Source: CAWUEX02 sp038148375
GTDB lineage: Bacteria; Pseudomonadota; Alphaproteobacteria; Rhodospirillales; Rhodospirillaceae
Assembly (NCBI GenBank): GCA_038148375.1
Contig: JAYQVH010000005.1
Coordinates: 1 to 64,000 of the forward strand
Direction of reading: 5' to 3'
Length of the DNA: 64,000 nucleotides
Part shown: positions 19,435-28,260 of the stretch, in pieces
How positions within the stretch are numbered: the first letter of the stretch is position 1
Layout: the number at the start of each line of letters is the position of its first letter
Translations under genes and position numbers: made by a program
The notes under the pieces: generated by a model
Database searches by the model: none
The model's input: the letters and a program-made list of their open reading frames with translations, nothing else
What the model was told of the DNA's origin: nothing

Positions 19435-20172
19435 ATGCAGGCACGGTACAACTCGCGGCACAGGCATATTTTCAAGGGCATCTTCCTTACGGCGATAACA
19501 GCGCTGACGCTGATGAGTGCGCAGACACAGGCGCAAGACAGCGGCCTTCCCGGAACATTTTCCGGCGAAGTCACTTTCACGACCGACTACATCTTTCGCG
19601 GATTTACTCAAACGGATGGTGACCCAGCTGTCGAAGGCGGGTTTGCCTGGGAGTCCGATGGCGGTTTTTACGTCGGAACATGGGCGTCCAACGTCGATTT
19701 CAACGATGGCGACGAAGCGAGTATCGAAATCGATCTCTACGGTGGCTACGCCGGAGAGATCGACAATTTCTCCTACGACGTCGGCCTTGTCTATTACTGG
19801 TATCCGGGTGCGGCCGGTACATTGAATTACGACTTTTGGGAAGCTTACGGATCGGTCGGTTACGACTTCGGCGCCGCCTCCGTTTCTTTCGGCATCGCGT
19901 ACACGCCTGAGAACTTCGGTGATACCGATGACGGTATTTACTACCAAAGCGGCGTCAGCGTGCCGGTCACCGACCGGTTCAGTATTGATGCCAACCTGAA
20001 CTACTACGATGTCGATCCGGCGTTCGGCCAGGATTACCTCGATTGGAACATCGGGGCGACGCTGTCTCTCGAATGGTTCGACGCTGACCTGCGGTATTTC
20101 GATGCCGACATTTCCGCGTGCACCAACGTGTGTGACAGCCGGGTTGTTTTCTCAAGCACAAGAAGCTTCTGA
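19435..20172 (+). CDS. TorF-family putative outer-membrane porin
   Basis: 245 residues with an N-terminal signal peptide (hydrophobic FKGIFLTAITALTLMSA, cleavage near AQTQAQ). The mature part opens with FSGEVTFTTDYIFRGFTQTDGDPAVEG, typical of the TorF/Gcw_chp barrel family, followed by alternating aromatic beta strands and a C-terminal phenylalanine. Such porins regularly precede glnK-amtB in alphaproteobacteria and may let ammonium or other nitrogen solutes through the outer membrane. The ATG at 19435 is chosen because the sigma-54 start site would lie downstream of the longer open frame's start. Confidence 0.85.
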   Translation: MQARYNSRHRHIFKGIFLTAITALTLMSAQTQAQDSGLPGTFSGEVTFTTDYIFRGFTQTDGDPAVEGGFAWESDGGFYVGTWASNVDFNDGDEASIEIDLYGGYAGEIDNFSYDVGLVYYWYPGAAGTLNYDFWEAYGSVGYDFGAASVSFGIAYTPENFGDTDDGIYYQSGVSVPVTDRFSIDANLNYYDVDPAFGQDYLDWNIGATLSLEWFDADLRYFDADISACTNVCDSRVVFSSTRSF

Positions 20173-20202
20173 CGCGTTTCACAAGTAAGGAGGACCACAC
20201 GC

Positions 20203-20541
20203 ATGAAATATATCGTGGCGATCATTAAGCCCGCCAAGCTCGATGCGGTCCGCGAGGCACTCGTGGACATTGGCGTGCAGGGCATGACTGTTAGCGAAGT
20301 CAAAGGCTTCGGCCGTCAAATGGGCCATAAGGAAATTTACCGCGGTGCCGAATACGAAGTCGCATTTGTGCCCAAGATCAAAATCGAAACCGTCGTGGAC
20401 GAGGCTGTGGCCGGGCAGGCTGTGGACTTGATTGCCTCGACGGCGAAATCCGAAAGCATCGGTGACGGCAAGATCTTCGTCCTCGATGCCGAGTCCGCAT
20501 TGCGCATCCGCACGGGTGAGACCGGCGCCGAAGCGCTCTAA
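20203..20541 (+). CDS. glnK: Nitrogen regulatory protein P-II (GlnK)
   Basis: 112-residue trimeric signal protein that reads 2-oxoglutarate, ATP/ADP and glutamine status and gates AmtB. The T-loop is KGFGRQMGHKEIYRGAEYEV with the uridylylated Tyr51 intact. The B and C-loop regions (GDGKIFVLDAESALRIRTGE) are normal. A strong AAGGAGGA precedes the ATG. The gene sits between the porin and amtB, 38 bases from the latter, which marks it as GlnK rather than a glnA-linked GlnB. Expression is expected from the sigma-54 promoter at 19364. Confidence 0.97.
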   Translation: MKYIVAIIKPAKLDAVREALVDIGVQGMTVSEVKGFGRQMGHKEIYRGAEYEVAFVPKIKIETVVDEAVAGQAVDLIASTAKSESIGDGKIFVLDAESALRIRTGETGAEAL

Positions 20542-20579
20542 CCCTCACTCTGTCCGATCACCATTTAAAGGGGATACCT

Positions 20580-21932
20580 ATGAAACTCTTGAAGAAAGTC
20601 TCGCTGGCGGCTGCAGCGGTCTTGGGCGTCACTGCTCTTTTGGCCGCGCCCGCTTCGGCCGCTGTGACGGACGAAACGGCGTTCGTTCTGAATACGTTTT
20701 CGTTTCTGGTTCACGGCTTCCTGGTCATGCTTATGGCCGCTGGCTTCGCCATGCTCGAGTCCGGCCTGGTTCGCACAAAGAATACCGCCGCGATTTGCCT
20801 GAAAAACATTGCTCTGTATTCGGTCGCGGGAATCATGTTTTACGTCATCGGCTACAACCTCATGTACGTCGATGTTGGCAGTTACATCGGATCATTCAGC
20901 CTGCTGTACAATCCGTCCGATGCCGAGTTGGCCCTGATCAACGCCGAGGAGGCGACCGACGAAATGGTCGCGGAGGTTGTCGGCAACGGCTACTCGGTGA
21001 TGTCCGACTGGTTCTTCCAGATGGTGTTTGTCGCCACCACGGCGTCGATTGTTTCCGGCACGCTGGCCGAACGCATCAAGGTTTGGCCGTTCATCATCTT
21101 CGTCGTGATCTTGAGCGCCTTCATCTACCCGATCCAGGCGTCCTGGACTTGGGGCGGCGGATTCCTGGCCGAATTGGGCTTTACCGACTTTGCGGGGTCG
21201 ACGCTGGTGCACAGTACCGGTGGTTGGGCCGCGCTGGCCGGGGCCTTTCTGCTCGGCGCACGCACCGGCCGTTACTCCGGCGCGGGAGTGAGGCCGATGC
21301 CGGGTGCCAATCTGCCCCTTGCCACTCTGGGGACCTTCGTTCTGTGGTTCGGGTGGTTTGGATTCAACGGCGGCTCTCAACTTGCGCTTGGCAGCGCGAT
21401 GGATGCCGCGGCCATGGCCATCGTCTACGTCAACACCAATCTGGCCGCTGCGGCCGGTGTGGTCACCGCGATGATCCTGACCCAGGTGCTTTACGGTAAA
21501 ATGGATTTGACCATGTGCTTGAACGGAGCATTGGCGGGCCTCGTCGCCATCACCGCAGGGCCGGATTTGCAGAACCATTTCCTCGCGTTGGTCGTCGGCG
21601 GAATCGGCGCGGCCCTGGCCGTGTTCGCCGTGCCCGTGCTCGACAAACTCAAGATCGACGACGTCGTCGGCGCCATTCCCGTGCACCTTGTGGCCGGGAT
21701 ATGGGGTACCCTGGCGGTCGGCATTTTCGGTTCGGGCAGCTTTGTCGCGCAGCTGACCGGCGTCGTCGCGGTCGGCGTGTTCGTGACCGCCGTCAGCTTC
21801 GTCGTCTGGTATGTTCTTAAAGCGACCATCGGCATCCGTGTTTCGGCGGAAGAAGAAGAGATGGGTCTCGACCGGGCGGAACTGGGCCTCGAAGCCTATC
21901 CGGAATTCGGCCGCGGCTCGCAGAAACTGTAA
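20580..21932 (+). CDS. amtB: Ammonium transporter AmtB
   Basis: 450-residue inner-membrane ammonium channel. A cleavable signal peptide (residues 1-27, ending APASA) precedes eleven helices. The pore twin histidines are present in GSTLVHSTGGWAAL and AIPVHLVAGIWGTL. The phenylalanine-gate area, AGFAMLESGLVRTKNT and the MCLNGALAGLVAITAG block are as in the family. The C-terminal cytoplasmic tail (EEEEMGLDRAELGLEAYPEF) is the GlnK docking part. It is the last gene of the operon and is followed by a clear terminator. Confidence 0.97.
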   Translation: MKLLKKVSLAAAAVLGVTALLAAPASAAVTDETAFVLNTFSFLVHGFLVMLMAAGFAMLESGLVRTKNTAAICLKNIALYSVAGIMFYVIGYNLMYVDVGSYIGSFSLLYNPSDAELALINAEEATDEMVAEVVGNGYSVMSDWFFQMVFVATTASIVSGTLAERIKVWPFIIFVVILSAFIYPIQASWTWGGGFLAELGFTDFAGSTLVHSTGGWAALAGAFLLGARTGRYSGAGVRPMPGANLPLATLGTFVLWFGWFGFNGGSQLALGSAMDAAAMAIVYVNTNLAAAAGVVTAMILTQVLYGKMDLTMCLNGALAGLVAITAGPDLQNHFLALVVGGIGAALAVFAVPVLDKLKIDDVVGAIPVHLVAGIWGTLAVGIFGSGSFVAQLTGVVAVGVFVTAVSFVVWYVLKATIGIRVSAEEEEMGLDRAELGLEAYPEFGRGSQKL

Positions 21933-21967
21933 GCCGGCGCGCACCAAGAAACCTGTTCAGCACCTTC

Positions 21968-22002
21968 AACCCGGCCGTATTCCCCACGGCCGGGTTTTTC
22001 TT
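21968..22002 (+). terminator. Rho-independent terminator after amtB
   Basis: An 11-bp perfect stem AACCCGGCCGT / ACGGCCGGGTT with a 7-base loop, followed by TTTC and TTT. It ends the porin-glnK-amtB transcript and lies 190 bases before the ABC operon. Confidence 0.9.
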
Positions 22003-22192
22003 TGACCGGACAAATGGGCCCGCGCGCGCATTAAACTCCTGAAATCCCGGCGGAATTGCTGTCGACGCCCCCTTGAAATTCGCTGCCTGGGCTGCCACAT
22101 GTGTGCCGCACGCGGGTTGCCGGGCCGCCCGATCCGGGTGGTGCCAGGCGAAAAATCCAGTGCGTGCGTGCGCTTTGAGGGAGACAGGCACA

Positions 22193-23164
22193 ATGGATGT
22201 CATGGTCGAGCTAGAACGGCTGTCAAAACATTTCGGTCCGTTCGTCGCGGTGGGCGGCATCAGTCTAACGGTGCGCAAAGGCGAGGTGCTTGGTTTCTTA
22301 GGCCCGAACGGTGCAGGTAAATCGACCACCATGCGCATGGTCGCCGGATTTCTGGCACCGACGTCGGGTACGGCAAAGGTGTGCGGTCACGACGTCTCGT
22401 CCGATCCGGTCAGCGTTAAAAGCGTGATCGGTTACATGGCCGAAGGGTCACCGTCTTACGAAGACATGACCGTCCGCGCGTTTCTGTCCTTCATCGCCGA
22501 CGTGCGCGGCCTGCCAAAAGCCGCGGCGCGAAACCGCATCGCCGAAGTTGTCGACAAGATCGACCTCAGCGCGGTAATTGACCGCCCCATCGAAGTGTTA
22601 TCGAAGGGTTACAAGCGCCGCGTCGGACTGGCCCAGGCCATTCTGCATGATCCGCCGGTGCTTATACTCGACGAGCCCACCGATGGGCTCGATCCCAATC
22701 AGAAGCACCAAGTGCGATCGCTCATCAAGGAAATGGCGGCGGAAAAGGCGATTATCGTTTCGACCCATATTCTGGAAGAAGTCGAAGCCGTGTGTACGCG
22801 CGCCGTCATCATCGGCAATGGCCGGCTGCTCGCGGACGGAACTTCGGAAGACCTGCTGACTCGTTTGCCGGATCACAAAGCCGTCTGCGTTGTTGTCGCC
22901 GGCGCAAACGCCCAGGCCGCAGCGGCCGCTGCGCAGGACGTTGCGGGTGTCGGCGAGGTGACCCACGTGGCGCTACCAAACGGTGATGTCGAACTGCGCT
23001 GCCTGCCGTCCAATGGGACCGAGATCCTTCAGCCGGTTGCCGATGCGTTGCGCGGCAGCGGTGTTGCTTTCAATCAGCTTTACGAACACCGCGGCGATCT
23101 TGATGCCGTGTTCCGGCAGATCACGGCGCCGGAAGGCGGCCAAGGAGGTGCGGCCCATGGCTAA
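22193..23164 (+). CDS. ABC transporter ATP-binding protein, GldA-like
   Basis: 323-residue ATPase of an ABC-2 type exporter. Walker A GPNGAGKSTT, Q-loop region VIGYMAEGSPSYEDMTVR, signature LSKGYKRRVGLAQA, Walker B VLILDEPTDGLDPNQ and switch STHILEEVE are all present. The signature reads LSKGY rather than LSGGQ, which is common in this subfamily. The ATG at 22193 follows GAGGGAGA. The stop overlaps the permease start by 8 bases. The order ATPase, permease, GldG-like and DUF4340 protein matches the gliding-type ABC complexes, also widespread in non-gliding proteobacteria with unknown substrate. Confidence 0.92.
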   Translation: MDVMVELERLSKHFGPFVAVGGISLTVRKGEVLGFLGPNGAGKSTTMRMVAGFLAPTSGTAKVCGHDVSSDPVSVKSVIGYMAEGSPSYEDMTVRAFLSFIADVRGLPKAAARNRIAEVVDKIDLSAVIDRPIEVLSKGYKRRVGLAQAILHDPPVLILDEPTDGLDPNQKHQVRSLIKEMAAEKAIIVSTHILEEVEAVCTRAVIIGNGRLLADGTSEDLLTRLPDHKAVCVVVAGANAQAAAAAAQDVAGVGEVTHVALPNGDVELRCLPSNGTEILQPVADALRGSGVAFNQLYEHRGDLDAVFRQITAPEGGQGGAAHG

Positions 23165-23891
23165 TGTCTGGACCATCACCAAGCGCGAGCTGTACGCGTA
23201 CTTCACAACGCCGATGGCGTTTATCTTTATTGCCATCTTCGTCGCCCTAACCGGCGCGTTTACTTTTTATATCGGCCGCTTTTTCGACCGCGGCCAGGCG
23301 ACACTGGAGTCTTTCTTCAGCTTCCATCCGTGGCTGTATCTGCTGCTCGTTCCGGCTGTGGCCATGCGGCTCTGGGCGGAGGAGCGCAAGAGCGGCACCA
23401 TCGAACAACTGCTGACGCTGCCGATCACCACCGGCCAGGCGGTGCTTGGCAAGTTCCTGGCCGCCTGGCTGTTTTGCGGTGTCGCGCTGGCGCTGACTTT
23501 TCCGATCTGGATCACCGTGAATCACCTAGGTGTGCCGGATAACGGCGTGATCTTCACCAGTTACATCGGCAGCTTGTTGATGGCTGGCGCTTTCCTGGCT
23601 GTGGGCTCGTGCATGTCGGCCCTGACCCGTAACCAGATCATTGCGTTTATCGCCGCGGCGGCGGTGTGTTTCATTTTCACCATGAGCGGCCTCGATCTGG
23701 TGCTCAATTTCTTCCGCACCTGGGCGCCGGCATTCCTGGTCGACACGATATCCGCTCTGAGCTTCCTGGTGCGGTTTGAGTCGATAACGCGCGGCGTCAT
23801 CGAATTGCGCGACGTCGTGTTCTTCCTGTCGATGATGGCGTTTTGGCTGTTCGCCAATACCGTCGCCGTCGATGCCAAGAAAGCGGCGTGA
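23157..23891 (+). CDS. ABC-2 type permease, GldF-like
   Basis: 244-residue membrane subunit with six predicted helices and the ABC-2 features FFSFHPWLYLLLVPAVAMRLWAEE and ERKSGTIEQLLTLPIT. It begins inside the end of the ATPase gene (8-base overlap, AAGGAGG upstream), so the two are translationally coupled. It would form the channel of the exporter with the ATPase above. Substrate unknown. Confidence 0.92.
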   Translation: MANVWTITKRELYAYFTTPMAFIFIAIFVALTGAFTFYIGRFFDRGQATLESFFSFHPWLYLLLVPAVAMRLWAEERKSGTIEQLLTLPITTGQAVLGKFLAAWLFCGVALALTFPIWITVNHLGVPDNGVIFTSYIGSLLMAGAFLAVGSCMSALTRNQIIAFIAAAAVCFIFTMSGLDLVLNFFRTWAPAFLVDTISALSFLVRFESITRGVIELRDVVFFLSMMAFWLFANTVAVDAKKAA

Positions 23892-23901
23892 GGAGGGAGA
23901 G

Positions 23902-25815
23902 ATGACATCAGCCGACAAAAGCCGTCTTGCTCTGATTGCCGTCGCTGTCGCAGCGGTTCTATTCCTTGCCGTCAACATCATCGCGCAGACCGTCTTCAGC
24001 GCCGCGCGTCTCGACGTCACCGACGGCAATATCTACACACTGTCCGAAGAGACCATTCCGATCTTCCAGGACATCAAAGAACCGATCGTCGTGCGTGTGT
24101 ATTTTTCACAGGCGCTATCGGAAGCGAGCCCACGCCACGGCGTCTATTTCCAGCGTATCCGCGACTTGCTGAGCCAGTACTCAGCGCTGTCCGGCGGCAT
24201 GCTGCAGGTTCAATACTTCGATCCCGAGCCGTTCTCGGATGTGGAAGACCGTGCCGTCGGTTTCGGCTTGCAGGCTGTGCCGCTCGGCAATGTCGGCGAG
24301 GTCGGCTACTTCGGGTTGGCGGCCACCAACTCGACCGACGATCAGGAAGTGATTCCGTTTTTCAATCTCGAGCGCGAAGCCTTCATCGAATACGACCTGA
24401 CCAAGCTTGTTTATACGCTGTCCAATCCGGATCAGCCCAAGATCGGGCTGATCACATCGCTGCCCGTCGACGGCGGCATGACTCCCGGCATGGGCGGGAT
24501 GGGCGGCACACCGACGCCGCCGTGGCAGATCATGGATCAGATGCGCGACTTCTTCGAGGTCGAACGCTTAGATGCGCAGATCGATGCGGTGCCGGACGAC
24601 ATCGATGTCCTGGTGTTGGCCCAGCCCGACGCATTGAGCGACAGCGCGACGTACGCGATTGACCAATGGGTTCTGCGCGGCGGTCCTGTGCTTGTGTTCG
24701 CCGACCCCAATCTGGAATCGGGTAACAATCCGCAAGGCCAGATGCCTGGCGGTCCGGACATGACCAACCTCAAGAAGTTGCTCACCGCGTGGGGCGTGAC
24801 ATTGGACGCCGATGTCATTGCCGGTGATATCCAGGCCGCCGTGCGGGTCAATACGGCGATGGGTGGGCGTCCCGTCATTTCCGATTACCCGGCGTGGATG
24901 AATCTGCAGGCGGATGCTTTGGCGCAGGACGACGCCATCACCGGCGACCTAAAGAACATGACACTGGCGACTGCGGGTGTATTGAGCGCGTTCGAAGAGT
25001 CCGGGCTCGATGTCCGCCCATTGATACAAACCAGCACGGATTCGATGAAGATCGCTGCGGATAAGGTTCAGGGTCTGCCCGACGTGGTTGCCTTGTTCCG
25101 CGAGTTTGAGCCCTCGGGCGAGCGGTTGATGCTGGGTGCGCGGGTCACGGGCCTGGCCGAAACCGCCTTTGCGGATGGCGCCCCTCCGGCTGAAGAATCC
25201 GCTGTGGATGAAGAAGAGGGCAGCGCACTGGCGCCGCATCTGAGTGAGGCGGCAGCGCCTGTTCAGGTGATCGTCGTATCGGATGCGGACCTGCTCGCCG
25301 ATCGCTTCTGGGTTCAGGAGAGCAACTTCTTCGGACAGCGTTTGATGGTGCCGACGGCAGACAACGCGGCCTTCCTGATTAATGCGCTCGAAAACCTCAC
25401 CGGATCGCCCGCGCTTTCGAGCCTGCGCGGCCGAGGGCAGATCAGCCGGCCGTTTACCGTGGTCGAGGATTTGCGCCTCGATGCGGAGCAAAACTTCCGC
25501 GCCAAGGAAACGGAACTGCTTGGACGTCTCGACACCTTGCAGGAACAGATCAACGCCATCGAAGTGCGTCAGGATGGACAGGGCGAATCGCTGATCAGCG
25601 AAGAAAACCAGGATGCAATCCGCAATTACCGCGCGGAGATTCTCGCCACCCGAAAAGAACTGCGCGAAGTACAGCGTAGTCTGCGCGAGGATATCGACCG
25701 TCTTGAAGGCACGTTGAAATTCATCAATATCGCCGGCGTGCCGATAATCTTCGGCATTCTGATGGTTCTTGTGGCGCTGTGGCGTCGCCGCGCCGCGCAA
25801 ACGGCATCGGTCTAA
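23902..25815 (+). CDS. GldG-like ABC-associated membrane protein
   Basis: 637 residues. One N-terminal membrane helix (LALIAVAVAAVLFLAVNIIA), a large extracytoplasmic domain of the GldG/DUF4350 type (RLDVTDGNIYTLSEETIPIFQDIKEP opening), an acidic insert, a coiled coil near 545-610 (Glu/Gln/Arg-rich) and a C-terminal membrane helix followed by RRR. ATG 23902 follows GGAGGGAG, 10 bases after the permease stop. In gliding-type ABC systems it accompanies the permease, probably as a periplasmic partner. A Met/Gly-rich segment (GGMTPGMGGMGG) near 200 is unusual and possibly flexible. Confidence 0.9.
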   Translation: MTSADKSRLALIAVAVAAVLFLAVNIIAQTVFSAARLDVTDGNIYTLSEETIPIFQDIKEPIVVRVYFSQALSEASPRHGVYFQRIRDLLSQYSALSGGMLQVQYFDPEPFSDVEDRAVGFGLQAVPLGNVGEVGYFGLAATNSTDDQEVIPFFNLEREAFIEYDLTKLVYTLSNPDQPKIGLITSLPVDGGMTPGMGGMGGTPTPPWQIMDQMRDFFEVERLDAQIDAVPDDIDVLVLAQPDALSDSATYAIDQWVLRGGPVLVFADPNLESGNNPQGQMPGGPDMTNLKKLLTAWGVTLDADVIAGDIQAAVRVNTAMGGRPVISDYPAWMNLQADALAQDDAITGDLKNMTLATAGVLSAFEESGLDVRPLIQTSTDSMKIAADKVQGLPDVVALFREFEPSGERLMLGARVTGLAETAFADGAPPAEESAVDEEEGSALAPHLSEAAAPVQVIVVSDADLLADRFWVQESNFFGQRLMVPTADNAAFLINALENLTGSPALSSLRGRGQISRPFTVVEDLRLDAEQNFRAKETELLGRLDTLQEQINAIEVRQDGQGESLISEENQDAIRNYRAEILATRKELREVQRSLREDIDRLEGTLKFINIAGVPIIFGILMVLVALWRRRAAQTASV

Positions 25816-25828
25816 GGGAGCCCGGTCA

Positions 25829-26893
25829 ATGACACAGAAGTCTTTCTTTTCACTGTGTGCGGTCACACTGGTGGCGGTCATCGCCGCTGCCTGGGCTGTC
25901 TCGACCCGCCCGGCCATCGAGGCGTCCGATTTCGACGGATCGCTTGTGTTTCCGGGTCTGATCGATGACCTCAATATGCTTTCGGCGATCCGGATCGAGC
26001 ATAAGGACGGCACGTTTACGCTTAACTCCACTGCCGACGGCTGGGTGTTCGCGGAGCGCGATAATTATCCCGTGCAGGACGACAAGATTGGCGAATTGCT
26101 GATCAAGCTGACCCGTATGGAAAAAGTCGAACCCAAGACCGAGTTGCCGGAACGCTACGACCGGCTCGATCTTGTCAGTCCGGCGGATAAGGATGACACC
26201 CGCGCCAAGGAGGTGACACTGCTCAATGCAGCCGGCGATGTGATCGCCGGTGTGCTGGTTGGCAAGCGCAAGTTCACCTTGGGCACGGATGAGGGCGGCA
26301 CCTATATCAAGCATCCCGACGAGGCTCAGACCTGGCTGGTCACCGGTGAACTGACTCCCGGCGCACGTCCGCGTGACTGGCTGCTGCGCGAAGTGTCGGA
26401 CATTAAAGACGACGACATTGCCCGCGTCACCATCACCCACCCGGACGGAGAAACCGTCACGGTGTTCAAGGACGCGCCCGAGGACGCCAACTACCAGGTC
26501 GCTGACATTCCTGCCGACCGGGAGTTGCGGCGGGACACCATTGCCAACGATTCGGGCCGCGTACTCTCCAATCTTCTCCTCGACGACGTCAAAGCGGCGG
26601 ACAGTGTCGAATTTCCGGCCGACAAAACCATACGCGCTGTGTTTGAAGGCTTCGCAGGATTTACCGTCACCATGGATCTCATTGAAGACGGCGACGTCAA
26701 CTGGATCAAGCTCACCGGCACACCGCCGACGGAAGCCCCAGCGGCCGAAGCGCAGACTGATTGGACACAGGCTATCGCCGAGCTCAATGCACGCGCTGAA
26801 GGATGGGTGTATCAGCTCCCTGGTTATGAAGTGGCAGGGATCAAAAAGCGCATGGACGATTTTGTGCGCGAACCCGAAGATAGTGGCGTCTAA
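25829..26893 (+). CDS. DUF4340 domain protein of the Gld-type ABC operon
   Basis: 354 residues: a single N-terminal membrane anchor (FFSLCAVTLVAVIAAAWAV) and a periplasmic DUF4340 domain of repeated beta-rich units (GWVFAERDNYPVQDDKIGELL, TWLVTGEL, PRDWLLREVSDIKDDDIARVTI). DUF4340 proteins are almost always the last gene of GldA/F/G operons, as here (13 bases after the GldG-like gene). Function unknown; it probably binds or guides the exported ligand. Start by ATG after GGGAG. Confidence 0.88.
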   Translation: MTQKSFFSLCAVTLVAVIAAAWAVSTRPAIEASDFDGSLVFPGLIDDLNMLSAIRIEHKDGTFTLNSTADGWVFAERDNYPVQDDKIGELLIKLTRMEKVEPKTELPERYDRLDLVSPADKDDTRAKEVTLLNAAGDVIAGVLVGKRKFTLGTDEGGTYIKHPDEAQTWLVTGELTPGARPRDWLLREVSDIKDDDIARVTITHPDGETVTVFKDAPEDANYQVADIPADRELRRDTIANDSGRVLSNLLLDDVKAADSVEFPADKTIRAVFEGFAGFTVTMDLIEDGDVNWIKLTGTPPTEAPAAEAQTDWTQAIAELNARAEGWVYQLPGYEVAGIKKRMDDFVREPEDSGV

Positions 26894-27001
26894 ATACCTC
26901 TCTTCGCTTTGTCAGCGAACCGGGCGGTTGTATAGTCTCTGAGCTGCACGCCAAAAAGGCTAAAAGTCCTGCGTGCTTGCCCTTAGGAGACGGGGGATTA
27001 G

Positions 27002-27196
27002 ATGCTGAATTTTTGGCTAATTCAGGCATTCTACTGCCTGAGCGGTATCGGCTTTTTCATACAAGATATGATGTACGATAAGGTGCCGATGGGCGATGCG
27101 ATGGTGCGCGCGTTTATCTGGCCCTATGCGCAGTGGGGCCGCATATCCACGTTCTTTACCGAAACGCTGATGGGGTCGATAACGGGCCTGTTCTAG
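27002..27196 (+). CDS. Small membrane protein, unknown
   Basis: 64 residues, strongly hydrophobic and aromatic, with one or two possible membrane segments (FWLIQAFYCLSGIGFFIQD). A purine-rich AGGAGACGGGGG precedes the ATG. It ends with a 4-base convergent overlap with the next small gene. I do not recognise a family; coding status rests on the ribosome site and composition only. Confidence 0.5.
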   Translation: MLNFWLIQAFYCLSGIGFFIQDMMYDKVPMGDAMVRAFIWPYAQWGRISTFFTETLMGSITGLF

Positions 27197-27354
27197 CCGT
27201 TCTGGTTCTGATTACGGGCGCGGAGTTTATCCAGTCCGCGGGCTATGCGCTCGCGACGAAGGCGGCAGCCTTCGCATGGCAGCATCGCCGCGAGCCCGAT
27301 CAGCAAAACGGGGACGCCGATTACAAGCACGGCGAAGATGCCCCAGGTTGTCAT
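27193..27354 (-). CDS. Small membrane protein with CEGC motif
   Basis: 53 residues: one membrane helix (IFAVLVIGVPVLLIGLAAML), then CEGC and a basic tail (RLRRERIARGLDKLRARNQ). Its ATG overlaps the stop of the ferredoxin-like gene (ATGA), which supports a real, coupled gene. The Cys pair at the membrane face could bind metal or form a disulfide. Unknown function. Confidence 0.6.
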   Translation of the reverse strand: MTTWGIFAVLVIGVPVLLIGLAAMLPCEGCRLRRERIARGLDKLRARNQNQNG

Positions 27355-27683
27355 TCCGCCGCCGCGGTATCTGCCAGACGGCGCTCCGCTTCCGCTTTGA
27401 TCGCGTCCAAAATATCGGGCAGAGACTCTTCGCCGACCTCGTTGTAAAGGTCTCCGCCCTGGATCTTGAGATTCGGGCCGATGCGGCAGTTGTTCATGCA
27501 CGGGCTGCGAACGATTTTGGCCGGAATGCCCTGAGCCAGCAGCAGTTTCTCCAGTTTGTCGGCAAGGTCACGGCTGCCGCGTCCGGCGCACGACGGCACG
27601 TTGTCAGTGTTCAGGCGCTTGTTGATGCACATGCGCACGTTGAACAGCGGCTTCTGCTGAGGAATAAAATCGGCTTCAAACAT
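27351..27683 (-). CDS. Thioredoxin-like [2Fe-2S] ferredoxin
   Basis: 110 residues with four cysteines spaced as in the thioredoxin-like 2Fe-2S family: C19-x12-C32 and C62-x3-C66 (CMNNC), in a short alpha/beta fold. Likely a cytoplasmic electron carrier or cluster donor. The small CEGC membrane protein is coupled downstream; the Nudix gene is 31 bases upstream on the same strand. Partner enzyme not evident. Confidence 0.85.
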   Translation of the reverse strand: MFEADFIPQQKPLFNVRMCINKRLNTDNVPSCAGRGSRDLADKLEKLLLAQGIPAKIVRSPCMNNCRIGPNLKIQGGDLYNEVGEESLPDILDAIKAEAERRLADTAAAE

Positions 27684-27714
27684 GATCGCTATCTAAGCGG
27701 AATGGCCGCGGAAC

Positions 27715-28194
27715 TCAATCTTTTGCTGTGAGTTTCCGAACCGCCTCTTGGACGATACGCACGGTTTCCGACCATTCGACGAACGCCTCGATATCGCGCG
27801 CCGGAACCCATTGGATCGCGTCCGCGTCCCCGCCGGGTTTTGGTGTGCCATCGGCATATCGGGCGGCGTAATCGACCAAAGTGTAGTGACGGATCAGATT
27901 GCCATGTGGGTCATGGCGGATGAGATCAACCACGTCGATGAGGACAGGGTCGGAGATTGTCACGTTCGTCTCTTCCAGAATTTCACGATGCGCGGTTTGT
28001 GCCAGCGCTTCGCCCGGTTCCTGCCGGCCGCCCGGAATGGTCCACAGACCTTTGTTGGGCTCCTCGCCGCGGCGGATCAGCAGGACTTCGTTATAAACAT
28101 TCAGAACCACAACACCGACACCGACCTGCGGCAGGTGCGTTGTCATGTGCGCATCGCCGATCCCGGCTTGTTTGTGTGGTTTGGCAACTGTCAT
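27715..28194 (-). CDS. Nudix hydrolase
   Basis: 159 residues with a Nudix box GGRQEPGEALAQTAHREILEETNV at about 55-78 containing the catalytic REILEE core. Such enzymes hydrolyse nucleoside diphosphates linked to another group; the pattern resembles ADP-ribose/NADH-type house-cleaning members but substrate cannot be fixed. A shorter form could start at Met17 (28146). It is divergent from the DUF502 gene. Confidence 0.9.
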   Translation of the reverse strand: MTVAKPHKQAGIGDAHMTTHLPQVGVGVVVLNVYNEVLLIRRGEEPNKGLWTIPGGRQEPGEALAQTAHREILEETNVTISDPVLIDVVDLIRHDPHGNLIRHYTLVDYAARYADGTPKPGGDADAIQWVPARDIEAFVEWSETVRIVQEAVRKLTAKD

Positions 28195-28260
28195 GATCTG
28201 GGAGCGAATTATGCTGTATTGTGGCGCATCAGGTTAAGACAGATTTGTAACGGAGTTCGC

